From assembly GCA_023398575.1 (NCBI GenBank), contig JAEWSC010000038.1, forward strand, positions 40,983-104,982: a DNA stretch of 64,000 bases, written 5' to 3'. This document shows positions 25,410-33,807 of the stretch, one piece after another. The stretch is from Bacillota bacterium. Its GTDB lineage: Bacteria > Bacillota > Clostridia > Christensenellales > Aristaeellaceae. The notes below the pieces were generated by a model, which worked only from the letters and a program-made list of their open reading frames with translations, ran no database searches and had not been told where the DNA came from. The position numbers and the translations under genes were made by a program. Within the stretch, counting starts at the first letter, position 1. Each line of letters opens with the position of its first letter.

Positions 25410-27315
25410 GAGATTCACCTCCCGATTGGGTCAGCGCGTAGAGAATGATGCCGTTGGAAATGAGTATGCGCATCACCTCAGACAAACCGCCTTCCGCTAT
25501 TGCGGCATTCGCCACCTGTATGCCCAACGCCAGAACGCCCTGGAACAGGAATGTGCCCAGGATAACATTGGATACCTTGGCCCTGGTCACGCTGGCGCCG
25601 CCAATCAAGATGGCGCTGGCTGCGATGAAGCCCATTTGGCGTGGGCCGCTGTACAGCTGCATAAAACCAAAGCTCTGGGAGTACACAATGATACCGACCG
25701 CCGCAATCACGGTGGAGATGGTGGTACCAATGGTACGCATACGGTCCACATTGATGCCTGCCGCCTCGGCAAACCGGGGATTGGAGCCAGCCGCGATCAT
25801 AGCCGTACCAGTTTTGGAGCGGGAGAACAGCCACATCAAAGCGCAGCACAGCAAGAAGAACAGCAAAAGCCCCGTAGGCACCGTAATGCCAAACACAGTA
25901 AACGACCACAGGTTATTGAGTATGGACCCGAAGGACCCTTCCATGTTGTGCATCACACGCAGGCCGGAGCCCAAGGCCCAAGTGATCTTGGGGTTTTTAA
26001 AGGGCAGCAGCATCCAGGCGATGGACATCAGTGAAACAAACGAGAAGCCCACATAGGTCGATACCGTCATTTCGTTGCCCTTCAAGCGGTTTAGCAGCTT
26101 GGAATAGAGCCAACCGATGGGCATAGCGAACAGGCAGCCAACGACGACAGAGAAGAAGAAGGCACCCCAGCCCGTCATATTGCTTTCCAGCGCGATCAAG
26201 GTGGATAGCAGACCGCCGATGATACCGGCTGTCATACCCATGTTGAGGCTGATACCAGACTGAATGCCTGGCAGCATCGCCAGGGCCAGCACACCAAACA
26301 TGCCTGTGCGGTTTAATACATTGCCGATCATGGCTGGCACCGAAATACCGTACAGCCCGGCCAGTACGCACAAAAGCACAAAGAAGGCCAGGATCACAAG
26401 ACGCGGCATGCCCAGCTTGGTCACCAGGGGCTTATAGAAGAAAATACCCAGCGCCAGCAGCAAAAGCCCGACACCAATGGTGATCATATCATCACCGCGG
26501 CGCGCCAGCATCATTTTCAGTTCATCATTGCCCGTGAAAATGCTCAGGGCATTCATAGCGGCATAGCGGTCATGCTGCTTTTCAAAATCAGAGCCGTATT
26601 CATAATTGATGGCAAGAATGGGCTTTTCCATGCTGCCCATCATATCTTCCGTAAGCTCTGGCAGCAGCCGGGTCAGTTCCGCCCACAGCAGCTTGTACTG
26701 TGCAGGAATCTGCGCCTGCAGCGCCTGCAGCTGCTCGCTGGGCACAAAGCCGGAGTAGTCAATCTTTTTTTCCGTTGCCGCTTCCAGGTCGGCTTCGTCA
26801 ATGATTTCGCTCTCTCCGCCGGTTTCGCCCTCACTCAGACTTGCAAGCTCATCCGCAGCTTCTCCCTGGGGGGCTGTCTGTGAAAGCTTCAAAGCATAGG
26901 CTTCTTTTTCCTTGGCCTCCTGCTCTGCGTACGCGCTTTGTGCTGCTTCCAGGCTCATAATGCTCGCATCCAGGGCCGCGTCATCCAGCTTTGAGAAGCT
27001 GGCATACTTTTGCGCGGCCGCAACACGGGCTTCCTCCTCTTTTTCAAGAGCATAGGCGGCGCGCTGGTTGCGGCTGTATTTGTTGGCATCCGCATATTCC
27101 CTGGCAACCTTTTTGGCTTCCAGAGCAATTTCGTCGATGATAGCCCCGGCAGCCGTGCGCAGCATGGCATAATTGCGCATGTCATGCAGGCCATCCTGAA
27201 CAAAGCTGCTGCCGCGCATGGCGAAGCCGACAATGCCTGCAGCAACCATAAAAACGGTAAGGAGTATCAAAATGCCGGAAAGAATCCACTGGGCTTTGGT
27301 TTGCTTCCGCTTCAC
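25402..27315 (-). CDS. ABC transporter permease with a large extracytoplasmic coiled-coil insertion
   Basis: Predicted protein of 637 residues, far longer than the ~330-400 usual for BPD_transp_2 permeases. After one N-terminal membrane segment (residues ~11-32) comes a ~240-residue hydrophilic stretch, rich in Ala, Glu and Lys with coiled-coil character (ALEKEEEARVAAAQKY; QSAYAEQEAKEKEAYALK). About eight membrane segments with the canonical permease motif GINVDRMRTIGTTISTVIAAVG follow. By membrane topology the insertion should face outside. The start is GTG 27315, overlapping the ATPase stop by 4 nt, with AAGGAGG upstream. It pairs with the shorter permease downstream. Confidence 0.88.
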   Translation of the reverse strand: MKRKQTKAQWILSGILILLTVFMVAAGIVGFAMRGSSFVQDGLHDMRNYAMLRTAAGAIIDEIALEAKKVAREYADANKYSRNQRAAYALEKEEEARVAAAQKYASFSKLDDAALDASIMSLEAAQSAYAEQEAKEKEAYALKLSQTAPQGEAADELASLSEGETGGESEIIDEADLEAATEKKIDYSGFVPSEQLQALQAQIPAQYKLLWAELTRLLPELTEDMMGSMEKPILAINYEYGSDFEKQHDRYAAMNALSIFTGNDELKMMLARRGDDMITIGVGLLLLALGIFFYKPLVTKLGMPRLVILAFFVLLCVLAGLYGISVPAMIGNVLNRTGMFGVLALAMLPGIQSGISLNMGMTAGIIGGLLSTLIALESNMTGWGAFFFSVVVGCLFAMPIGWLYSKLLNRLKGNEMTVSTYVGFSFVSLMSIAWMLLPFKNPKITWALGSGLRVMHNMEGSFGSILNNLWSFTVFGITVPTGLLLFFLLCCALMWLFSRSKTGTAMIAAGSNPRFAEAAGINVDRMRTIGTTISTVIAAVGIIVYSQSFGFMQLYSGPRQMGFIAASAILIGGASVTRAKVSNVILGTFLFQGVLALGIQVANAAIAEGGLSEVMRILISNGIILYALTQSGGESRG

Positions 27316-28910
27316 GCAGTCTCGCCTCCTTCCGCTTTTAAGCCCGACATGGCAAGACCGAAGCTGGCGTCGGAACTGTTGGGGGTTAGAATGTTCGCAA
27401 TTTTTCCTTCTGAAACAATGGCGATGCGGTCACAAACCGAGCGCAGCTCCATCAATTCCGAAGACACCATCACGATGGTGAGGCCGGTTTCCCGGTTGAG
27501 CTTAACCAGCGTTTCCAGCAACAGCTGCTTGGCACCGATATCAATGCCGCGGGTAGGCTCCGACACAAACAAGAATTTGGGCTTTAGCGCCAACGCTCTG
27601 GCCACACAAACCTTTTGCTGGTTGCCGCCGGAAAGCGTGCCGGCATGCTGGGTAGGCGCCTGGCAGCGGATGTCCAGCTCTTTGATCATTTTGTTGGCAT
27701 AAGCGCGAATTTTTCTGCCATTGCGCAGCTTCACAAACCCCAGTCCAACCAAAAAATCGTCCTTGATCTGCATGGCATTGAAAACAATATTGTCCTCAAT
27801 GGGCTGATCCAGCAAAAGGCCTACGCCGCGCCTGTCTTCTGACACCATGGACAAGCCGCGCCTAAGGGCCGTTTTTGCATCGTTCAGCGGCAGAGGCGCC
27901 CCAAACAGCTCCACCTCGCCCTGGGCCGGATACAATCCCATGATCCCGTTGGGCAGGCCAACCTTGCCCTGTCCGGCCAGGCCGCCAATGCCCAGAATCT
28001 CACCTTCGCGAACATCCAGGTCAATGCCGTGCACTGCTTCACCAGGCATATCAACCTTCAGGTTACGTACCTTCAGGGCAATCTTTTCACTGGTGGCTCC
28101 CGTTCTTGCGCCAATGGCGAGCATGCCTTCATCGCCGCGCCCAATCATCAGCGAAGCCATTTCCACCAGGGACGTTTCCTTTTTCTCGCGCACCGCGGCC
28201 AATTTGCCATCCCGCAGGATGGTGATGGTGTCGGCGGCTTGCATCACCTCATCCAAACGGTGGGTAATGAAGATGATAGCGATATTCCTGCTGGCAATAT
28301 CCTTCATGACGGAAATCAACTGGTTTGCTTCGCTTTCCGTCAAAACAGCGGTCGGCTCATCAAACACAAGCAGCTTGATGCCGGATTTGTCGATTTCTCT
28401 GGCAATTTCCACAAACTGCATATAGCCAACGGGCAGGCCCTTGATGCGTGTATCTTCATTGATATGGATGCCGACGCTGGTCAGCGCCTTTTTGGCATCT
28501 GCGCGCATAGCTGCCACATCCAGCGATTCCAGCTCCTTGCCCAGTAATCGGCTGACCACATTGGGCTTGGAGATCTCGCGGTTGAGTTTGATATTCTCTG
28601 TAATCGAAAAGCCAGGAATCAGCATAAATTCCTGGTGCACCATGCCAATGCCCTGCTGCATGGCATGCTGCGGCGATTGTATGCTGGCGGCTTCCCCATC
28701 CAGCAAAACCTCGCCTTTGAAACCGCCTGTTGAATGAATGACGGGCATACCAAAAAGAATGTTCATTAACGTAGATTTCCCTGCGCCGTTTTCGCCAAGC
28801 AAAGCATGAATCTCGCCGGGCTTAACACGCAGGGTTACGTTTTTCAGTACGGCATTCTGGCCGTACTCCTTGGTAATGTTTTTCATTTCCAAAACATATT
28901 CAGCTGACAA
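27312..28910 (-). CDS. Sugar/nucleoside-type ABC importer ATPase (two ATP-binding cassettes)
   Basis: Predicted protein of 532 residues with two ABC modules, as in RbsA/MglA/YufO. Module 1 has Walker A LLGENGAGKSTLMNIL and Walker B LLVFDEPTAVL. Its signature region reads GLPVGYMQFVEIAREID, a weakened LSGG that is common in this family. Module 2 has a degenerate Walker A (GIGGLAGQGKVGL), an intact signature TLSGGNQQKVCVARAL and KFLFVSEPTRGID, where the Walker B Asp-Glu reads Ser-Glu. It energises the two permeases encoded downstream. The start is TTG 28910 with GGAGG 8 nt upstream. Confidence 0.92.
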   Translation of the reverse strand: MSAEYVLEMKNITKEYGQNAVLKNVTLRVKPGEIHALLGENGAGKSTLMNILFGMPVIHSTGGFKGEVLLDGEAASIQSPQHAMQQGIGMVHQEFMLIPGFSITENIKLNREISKPNVVSRLLGKELESLDVAAMRADAKKALTSVGIHINEDTRIKGLPVGYMQFVEIAREIDKSGIKLLVFDEPTAVLTESEANQLISVMKDIASRNIAIIFITHRLDEVMQAADTITILRDGKLAAVREKKETSLVEMASLMIGRGDEGMLAIGARTGATSEKIALKVRNLKVDMPGEAVHGIDLDVREGEILGIGGLAGQGKVGLPNGIMGLYPAQGEVELFGAPLPLNDAKTALRRGLSMVSEDRRGVGLLLDQPIEDNIVFNAMQIKDDFLVGLGFVKLRNGRKIRAYANKMIKELDIRCQAPTQHAGTLSGGNQQKVCVARALALKPKFLFVSEPTRGIDIGAKQLLLETLVKLNRETGLTIVMVSSELMELRSVCDRIAIVSEGKIANILTPNSSDASFGLAMSGLKAEGGETA

Positions 28911-28960
28911 AGAGGCACCCTCCCAGGCTCTAGAGAAATGAGATTTCCTGGCATTATCAG

Positions 28961-28989
28961 AAAAACAGCCCGCTCGCCTAAAAGCGGGC
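28961..28989 (-). terminator. Hairpin with U-tract between the binding-protein and ATPase genes
   Basis: On the minus strand, GCCCGCT and AGCGGGC form a 7-bp GC-rich stem, followed by TGTTTTTC. It lies 28 nt past the DUF3798 binding-protein stop and before the ATPase gene. This arrangement usually gives partial termination, so that binding protein is made in excess over transporter. Confidence 0.7.
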
Positions 28990-29016
28990 GGGCCGTTTCG
29001 CAGGCCACATCAAATA

Positions 29017-30156
29017 TTACTTGACGTAGTCGTTGAAGTCGATGTTGTCGAACAGCAGCATGAAGTAGTTGGATACTTCCTTGCCATCACCGTCAACATA
29101 GGTGCTCATAGCGGCTTCGGCACCGGCAGCGGTGGTTAGAGCCTTTTTGAGTTCTTCGGGGCTGGTCTTCTCGGTGAAGCTGCCTTCAGCATAAGCCTTG
29201 GCATACTCGAAGCCGCCGTAGATCATGCTCATGTTCACCGGCACGGACCAGGTGGACATACGGCTGGCAGCACCCTTTTCCTTGAGGATGTTGGCGGCCT
29301 TGGTCAAATACGCATCGATATTGCCATAGTCTTCAGGCGCGACAGCCAGACTCAGAGAAGCCGGGAAGCCGTGGAAGGGGCTGGGGCAGCAGGGCAGGGG
29401 ATAGTAGGCATTTTCCTGGGCGACAACAGCAGCCTGCAGGGGCTCTTGCATACCGCAGTTGGTGCAGAAGAAGGCAACCTTCTTGCCGGCATATTTCTGC
29501 ATGACCTGGGGCACGTCTTCCAGAATGAACTGCTGGGCACCGGTCATGCCGGCATCGCCAGTGGGGTCGGGAGCATCGCGGAGCTCCAGCTCAATGCCGG
29601 CATCTTCGCATTCTTCCTTGAGGATGTTGAAACGGGCCACGATGGTCTCATAGCTCATGTGACGGGCGAAGGAATAGTGCACCAGCACGTCTACGCCCCA
29701 CTCTTTGGCTGTCTCAACGATCTGGTAGCCGCCATTGATTTCGTCAACGCCCAGCACGATGTCCGCAGCGCCGGCGATGTCCGACGGGTCTTCAGCGGGA
29801 ACGCCAGCGATCAGGAGGATATCGTCGCGGCCAAGCTCTTTTTTGATCTTGGTGTAGGCGGCAGTGGTGCCCTGCACAGACTGCACGGCAATGATGGCCT
29901 TTACGGAAGGATCAGCAGCGAACTGCAGAATCTTTCCCATGGTGGTTTCCACTTCAGAAGAGAAGTTGTCAGGATACGTGTCGGTAACGACGATATCCGG
30001 ATACTGCGCCTTCAATTTTTCTGCGGCACGGAACTCTTCTTCACCCTGGGTGGTGGTGCCGGTCAAGATCGCGATCTTGTAATCGGCGGCCATAGCGGAA
30101 GAAGCCAGGCCCAACACCAAAACAAGGGCCAGCAGGATGCTTACCATTTTCTTCAT
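29017..30156 (-). CDS. DUF3798-type periplasmic-binding-protein-like substrate-binding protein
   Basis: Predicted protein of 379 residues with an N-terminal signal peptide, KKMVSILLALVLVLGLA, ending ASSAMA. No lipobox cysteine is visible, so it is probably secreted or held loosely. The mature part (YKIAILTGTTTQGEEEFRAAEKLK; IIAVQSVQGTTAAYTKIKKELG) matches the DUF3798 family, which has a type 1 periplasmic-binding fold. Clustered cysteines (FFCTNCGMQEP; PLPCCPSPFHGFP) are a feature of the family, and its ligand is unknown. It is the first gene of the importer operon with its own promoter. GGGAGG lies 11 nt before the ATG. Confidence 0.85.
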   Translation of the reverse strand: MKKMVSILLALVLVLGLASSAMAADYKIAILTGTTTQGEEEFRAAEKLKAQYPDIVVTDTYPDNFSSEVETTMGKILQFAADPSVKAIIAVQSVQGTTAAYTKIKKELGRDDILLIAGVPAEDPSDIAGAADIVLGVDEINGGYQIVETAKEWGVDVLVHYSFARHMSYETIVARFNILKEECEDAGIELELRDAPDPTGDAGMTGAQQFILEDVPQVMQKYAGKKVAFFCTNCGMQEPLQAAVVAQENAYYPLPCCPSPFHGFPASLSLAVAPEDYGNIDAYLTKAANILKEKGAASRMSTWSVPVNMSMIYGGFEYAKAYAEGSFTEKTSPEELKKALTTAAGAEAAMSTYVDGDGKEVSNYFMLLFDNIDFNDYVK

Positions 30157-30187
30157 ACCAAGCGATACCTCCCTGAACGTTTTTTAT

Positions 30188-30217
30188 AGTATACAGGATA
30201 ACCGGAAGCTTCGTCAA
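30188..30217 (-). promoter_or_regulatory. Promoter of the DUF3798 importer operon
   Basis: On the minus strand, TTGACG (30212-30217), an 18-nt spacer and TATACT (30188-30193). It lies 32 nt before the binding-protein ATG. Confidence 0.65.
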
Positions 30218-30596
30218 TTCATTTTTCATCAATTCTGCATAAAGCCTCCACAAATATTGCATATACTATATCGTTCCCGTAGTGTCCAACGTGAATTTGG
30301 CTAGCTTGGATTGGATACTCCTGCTATTTCCACGATTGCAAATGGCGTAATGTCAAGGGCTTCACGCAAATTCTGTATACAGTATAATCTTTGCAAGGAT
30401 GCCTTCATGAGGGAGAAGCGATAGACATCCTGCCTATATAAGTCCGCAATCATGTACACCTGAAATGCGCTATGCATTTTCAAAACCCTGCAAGCAAATC
30501 TACCGAGTTTTTTACGTTTACCATGCTTTGCTGATAAGATTTGTGTTATATTATGTATCGAAGCAGTTCCATTAATCATCAACCGCAAAAGGATGC
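30218..30596. other. Intergenic stretch between divergent operons with no recognised gene
   Basis: This 379-bp region separates the DUF3798 operon from the busR-like gene. I see a 10-bp perfect palindrome CTGTATACAG (30373-30382) next to a plus-strand TATAAT (30383-30388), with TTCACG 16 nt upstream. This could be a distal promoter with an operator for busR. On the minus strand a short open frame ends at 30301 (last residues DITPFAIVEIAGVSNPS), but it lacks a clear ribosome-binding site and I do not call it a gene. Confidence 0.4.
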
Positions 30597-31229
30597 ATGA
30601 ACATGGCCGTATCTGTAATGTCCCCAGTCTATTCCCAAATTGCCCTGGACATTGCGCTTCGCATTTCCAAGGGGGAGCTAAAAGAAAACACAAAGGTCTA
30701 TGGCCGTTCTGTCATGGCCTCCGAGTACGGCGTTTCTCCGGAGACGATCCGACGGGCGATGAAGCTGTTGGAGGACATGGAAATCATCGAGGTCAAGCAC
30801 AACAGCGGCGCGATGATTCTTTCCGCTGAAAAAGCACGCTTGTATGTAAACAAGCACGGGGAACAAAACGACATCCGCGTGCAGCAAAAGGAACTCAATA
30901 CCCTGCTTTTGCAGCAGGTGGAATTGGGCCGCCGCATCGCAGATGTGGCCGGCTCCATTGTGCGCATCAACGAGCGCTTTTCAAAGACCACCCCTTTCCC
31001 CAACTATGAGGCCATTCTGCCGGAAGGCTGTCCCCTGATTGGCAAGAGCCTGGGCGAATTGAAATTCTGGCAGCAGACAGGGGCCACGGTCATTGCCATC
31101 AAACGCGAGAGCCGCATCATCTTATCCCCTGGTCCTTATGCCGCGCTGGAGGAGAAGGACATTTTGCTTTTTGTGGGAGATGTTTCCTGCACTGGTGCGG
31201 TGGAGGCTTTTTTGCGACAGGGTTATTAA
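30597..31229 (+). CDS. busR: BusR-like GntR-type repressor with C-terminal RCK_C (TrkA_C) domain
   Basis: Predicted protein of 210 residues. The N-terminus is a GntR winged helix (YGRSVMASEYGVSPETIRRAMKLLEDMEIIEVKHNSG). A coiled linker follows, then an RCK_C domain (CPLIGKSLGELKFWQQTGATVIAIKR ending DILLFVGDV). This architecture and its position just upstream of an osmolyte importer match BusR, which in streptococci and lactococci binds cyclic di-AMP and represses a betaine importer. The same control is therefore inferred here. Two in-frame ATGs (30597 and 30603) are possible, and AAAGGA at 30588-30593 is better spaced for the second. A terminator follows, so opu has its own promoter. Confidence 0.85.
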   Translation: MNMAVSVMSPVYSQIALDIALRISKGELKENTKVYGRSVMASEYGVSPETIRRAMKLLEDMEIIEVKHNSGAMILSAEKARLYVNKHGEQNDIRVQQKELNTLLLQQVELGRRIADVAGSIVRINERFSKTTPFPNYEAILPEGCPLIGKSLGELKFWQQTGATVIAIKRESRIILSPGPYAALEEKDILLFVGDVSCTGAVEAFLRQGY

Positions 31230-31255
31230 GTATACGCACATAAATATCATGTCAT

Positions 31256-31283
31256 AAAGCGCCGGTAACTTGCCGGTGCTTTG
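31256..31283 (+). terminator. Terminator after busR
   Basis: AAAGCGCCGG (31256-31265) pairs with CCGGTGCTTT (31273-31282), with one G-U pair and a 7-nt loop. The downstream U-run is short, so termination may be partial. Confidence 0.55.
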
Positions 31284-31347
31284 TCATATAACTTACGTTT
31301 TGCACATATGCATTTTTGTGCGGTAACCGCAGCGTGGTTTTCATTGT

Positions 31348-31384
31348 TTGACAACTGACAACTTGTACCCTATAATAGAGTTGT
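31348..31384 (+). promoter_or_regulatory. Consensus promoter of the opu operon with candidate BusR operator repeats
   Basis: TTGACA (31348-31353), 17-nt spacer and TATAAT (31371-31376): a perfect sigma-A consensus. The hexamer ACAACT occurs at 31351-31356 and 31358-31363, and in inverted form AGTTGT at 31379-31384, so repeats overlap the -35 and flank the -10. Such a strong promoter with overlapping repeats suggests tight repression, with the adjacent BusR-like protein the obvious candidate. Confidence 0.75.
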
Positions 31385-31425
31385 TACTTTTGTGAAGATT
31401 GATATTTATAAGAAAGGAAGATGAG

Positions 31426-32553
31426 ATGATCGAATTTGAACACGTATATAAGAGCTACGGCAAAAGCCTGATCCTAAAGGATTTGAGCTTACACATCAAA
31501 GAAGGAGAGTTTGTGGTTCTGGTCGGCCCCAGCGGGTGCGGTAAAACCACAACACTCAAAGCCATCAATCGCCTGATCGAGGCAGACCGAGGCAATATCC
31601 GAATCGGCGGCAAGGATATCAAGGAGCAAGACCCGGTAACACTGCGCAGAACCATTGGCTACGTTATCCAGCAAATCGGCCTGTTTCCCAATATGACAGT
31701 AGAACAAAACATTGCTGTTGTACCAAAGCTGCTTAAGCAGCCCAAGGAGCAATGGCAAAAAACAGTGCACACGCTGATGGAGCTTGTCAGCATGCCTTAC
31801 GATCAGTACGCCAAAAAATATCCTTCCGAATTATCCGGCGGGCAGCAGCAGCGCATCGGTGTGCTTCGCGCCTTGGCTGCCTCACCGCCCATTGTGTTGA
31901 TGGATGAACCTTTTGGCGCGCTGGACCCCATTACGCGAGACTCCCTGCAAGAGGAAGTCAAGCGCATTCAAAAAAAGCTGAAGAAAACCATTGTGTTCGT
32001 CACCCATGATATGGAGGAGGCTCTGCGCCTGGCAGATACCATCGTCTTTATGGATCAGGGTGAAATTGTTCAAATGGCCTCCCCCGAGGAAATGCTCAAA
32101 AGCCCGGCAGCGCCCATTGTACGCAGCTTTCTGGGCCGTCACATGGAAAACGGAAGCGCAGCTAATAGCTTAACAGCCCAAGACTTTATGCGCACCAAAA
32201 TATACAAGGTTCCCAAAACGGCCCACACGCTGGAATGCATTGATATTATGCAGCGCCGGGATATCAATTCGCTGATTGTGCTCAACGAGGATGACACTTA
32301 CTTGGGCACAGTATGGATAGAAACGATTCGCAGCAAAGGGAAGGCCGGCCGGGAAATCGGCGAACTGATTTCACATGATGTTCCCACCATCCGCCGGGAT
32401 GAAGACGCCAAGGCCGCCTTTGATCTGCTGCTGACTTCCGCCGCCAATTATGTGGTGGTATTAAACAGCGATCAGACTGTAGCCGGAATCATTACCCGTA
32501 CCAGCACTGCCAAAGCGCTGGGTATGGCCTTGTGGGGGGAGATGCCTTCATGA
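31426..32553 (+). CDS. opuCA: Glycine betaine/carnitine/choline ABC importer ATPase with CBS domains
   Basis: Predicted protein of 375 residues. The ABC module has Walker A LVGPSGCGKTTTLKAI, signature ELSGGQQQRIGVLRAL and Walker B PPIVLMDEPFGALD. About residues 245-365 form a CBS pair (IMQRRDINSLIVLNEDDTYLGTV; NYVVVLNSDQTVAGIITRTS), the part that senses ionic strength or nucleotides in OpuA/OpuC-type systems. Start: AAAGGAAG just before ATG 31426. The stop overlaps the next start in an ATGA junction. It energises osmoprotectant uptake under salt stress. Confidence 0.93.
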   Translation: MIEFEHVYKSYGKSLILKDLSLHIKEGEFVVLVGPSGCGKTTTLKAINRLIEADRGNIRIGGKDIKEQDPVTLRRTIGYVIQQIGLFPNMTVEQNIAVVPKLLKQPKEQWQKTVHTLMELVSMPYDQYAKKYPSELSGGQQQRIGVLRALAASPPIVLMDEPFGALDPITRDSLQEEVKRIQKKLKKTIVFVTHDMEEALRLADTIVFMDQGEIVQMASPEEMLKSPAAPIVRSFLGRHMENGSAANSLTAQDFMRTKIYKVPKTAHTLECIDIMQRRDINSLIVLNEDDTYLGTVWIETIRSKGKAGREIGELISHDVPTIRRDEDAKAAFDLLLTSAANYVVVLNSDQTVAGIITRTSTAKALGMALWGEMPS

Positions 32554-33194
32554 GCCTTATTGAGTTTGCTTACAAAAATCAGGGAGAGATTCTTCGCAGC
32601 ATCGTAAGGCATCTTGAGCTGGTTGGTATCTCTGTGCTGTTTGGCATTGTTTTTTCCATTCCCTTTGGCATTTATCTATCCCGCCATCAAAGGCTGGCCA
32701 AGACGGCCCTGGCCATTGCAGGCATGATACAGACCATACCGGGTCTTGTCATGCTGGGCTTTGCTCTATTGCTGCTGGGTATCGGCATACTGCCTGCCGT
32801 CACGGTGCTTTCGCTGTACGCGGTTTTACCAATACTGCGCAACACCTACACCGGCATCACCCAGGTGGAGAAGGGGTATATTGAGGCAGCCCGCGGTATC
32901 GGCATGAAACCGCATCAAATCCTGTTCCGGGTGGAGCTGCCCTTGGCCCTGCCGGCCATCATCAGCGGCATCCGCCTATCCACAGTATATATCCTCAGTT
33001 GGGCTACCCTGGCCGGCCTGATTGGCGGCGGCGGCTTAGGAGATTTGATCTGGACGGGTCTTTCCACCTATAACACAAGGTATATTCTGGCCGGAGCCAT
33101 TCCCTCAGCTGTATTGGCATTCCTGTTCAGCGGGCTTATCGGCCTTATTCAAAAAGCCCTGACACCAAGGGGACTAAGGGGGCGAAGGGCATGA
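32550..33194 (+). CDS. opuCB: Osmoprotectant ABC importer permease
   Basis: Predicted protein of 214 residues with about 5-6 membrane segments. The EAA loop EAARGIGMKPHQILFRVELPLALP contacts the ATPase. MIQTIPGLVMLGFALLLLGIG is typical of OpuC/ProW-type permeases. It starts at the ATGA overlap with opuCA, with GGGGGAG about 9 nt upstream, and ends in an ATGA overlap with the next permease, so the operon is strictly coupled. OpuCB and OpuCD homologues form a heterodimeric channel. Confidence 0.92.
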   Translation: MSLIEFAYKNQGEILRSIVRHLELVGISVLFGIVFSIPFGIYLSRHQRLAKTALAIAGMIQTIPGLVMLGFALLLLGIGILPAVTVLSLYAVLPILRNTYTGITQVEKGYIEAARGIGMKPHQILFRVELPLALPAIISGIRLSTVYILSWATLAGLIGGGGLGDLIWTGLSTYNTRYILAGAIPSAVLAFLFSGLIGLIQKALTPRGLRGRRA

Positions 33195-33790
33195 ACCTGT
33201 TTCCGCTGATCATGGAGCATATGTATATCGTGCTTCTCTCCATTGCCATTTCCGCCTTCATTGGCATTTTTCTGGGTGTTGCGGCTTATTGGGTAAAGCC
33301 TGCCGCCCCCCTTATGATGGGCCTTGCAGAAGCCATACAAACCATACCTTCCCTGGCCTTATTAGCCATGCTGATGATTTTCTTCGGCCTTGGCAATGCA
33401 ACCATGATTGCTGGGCTTGTGCTTTATTCCCTTTTGCCCATCATGCGCAATACCCACACAGGGCTTACAAGTGTATCCCAATCGGTGAAGGATGCGGCTA
33501 AGGGCATGGGCATGTCCAAAGTACAACAGCTTTTGCAAGTGGAACTGCCCCTTTCCTTTCCCTTGATCTTTTCCGGCTTAAAAATCGCCCTTGTAAACGC
33601 CCTGTCCATTGCTGTCATGGGCGTATTAATCGGTGCCGGCGGCCTGGGTTACCCCATTTACCGTGGCATACAAACGCGGCAGATCGACCGCATATTGACA
33701 GGTGCCCTGCCCGTGGTTTTGATGGCGCTGCTCTTTGACGCCTTGATGTCCAAGGTGGAGCAGCGGCTGTCAAAACGGGGCCAATCATAA
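33191..33790 (+). CDS. opuCD: Osmoprotectant ABC importer permease, second subunit
   Basis: Predicted protein of 199 residues with about 5 membrane segments. The EAA loop is DAAKGMGMSKVQQLLQVELPLSFP, and EAIQTIPSLALLAMLMIFFGLGN parallels the first permease, indicating an old duplication. It overlaps the preceding gene by 4 nt (ATGA) and is followed 17 nt later by the binding-protein gene. Here the order is ATPase, permease, permease, binding protein, unlike the B. subtilis opuC order, in which the binding protein lies between the permeases. The symbol therefore denotes role only. Confidence 0.9.
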   Translation: MNLFPLIMEHMYIVLLSIAISAFIGIFLGVAAYWVKPAAPLMMGLAEAIQTIPSLALLAMLMIFFGLGNATMIAGLVLYSLLPIMRNTHTGLTSVSQSVKDAAKGMGMSKVQQLLQVELPLSFPLIFSGLKIALVNALSIAVMGVLIGAGGLGYPIYRGIQTRQIDRILTGALPVVLMALLFDALMSKVEQRLSKRGQS

Positions 33791-33807
33791 ATATGAGGAG
33801 GAAGAAC

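Noticed and set aside
30301..30480. Short minus-strand frame ending DITPFAIVEIAGVSNPS
   Set aside because: No ribosome-binding site, no recognised family, and it lies in a divergent promoter region. Left as unexplained sequence.
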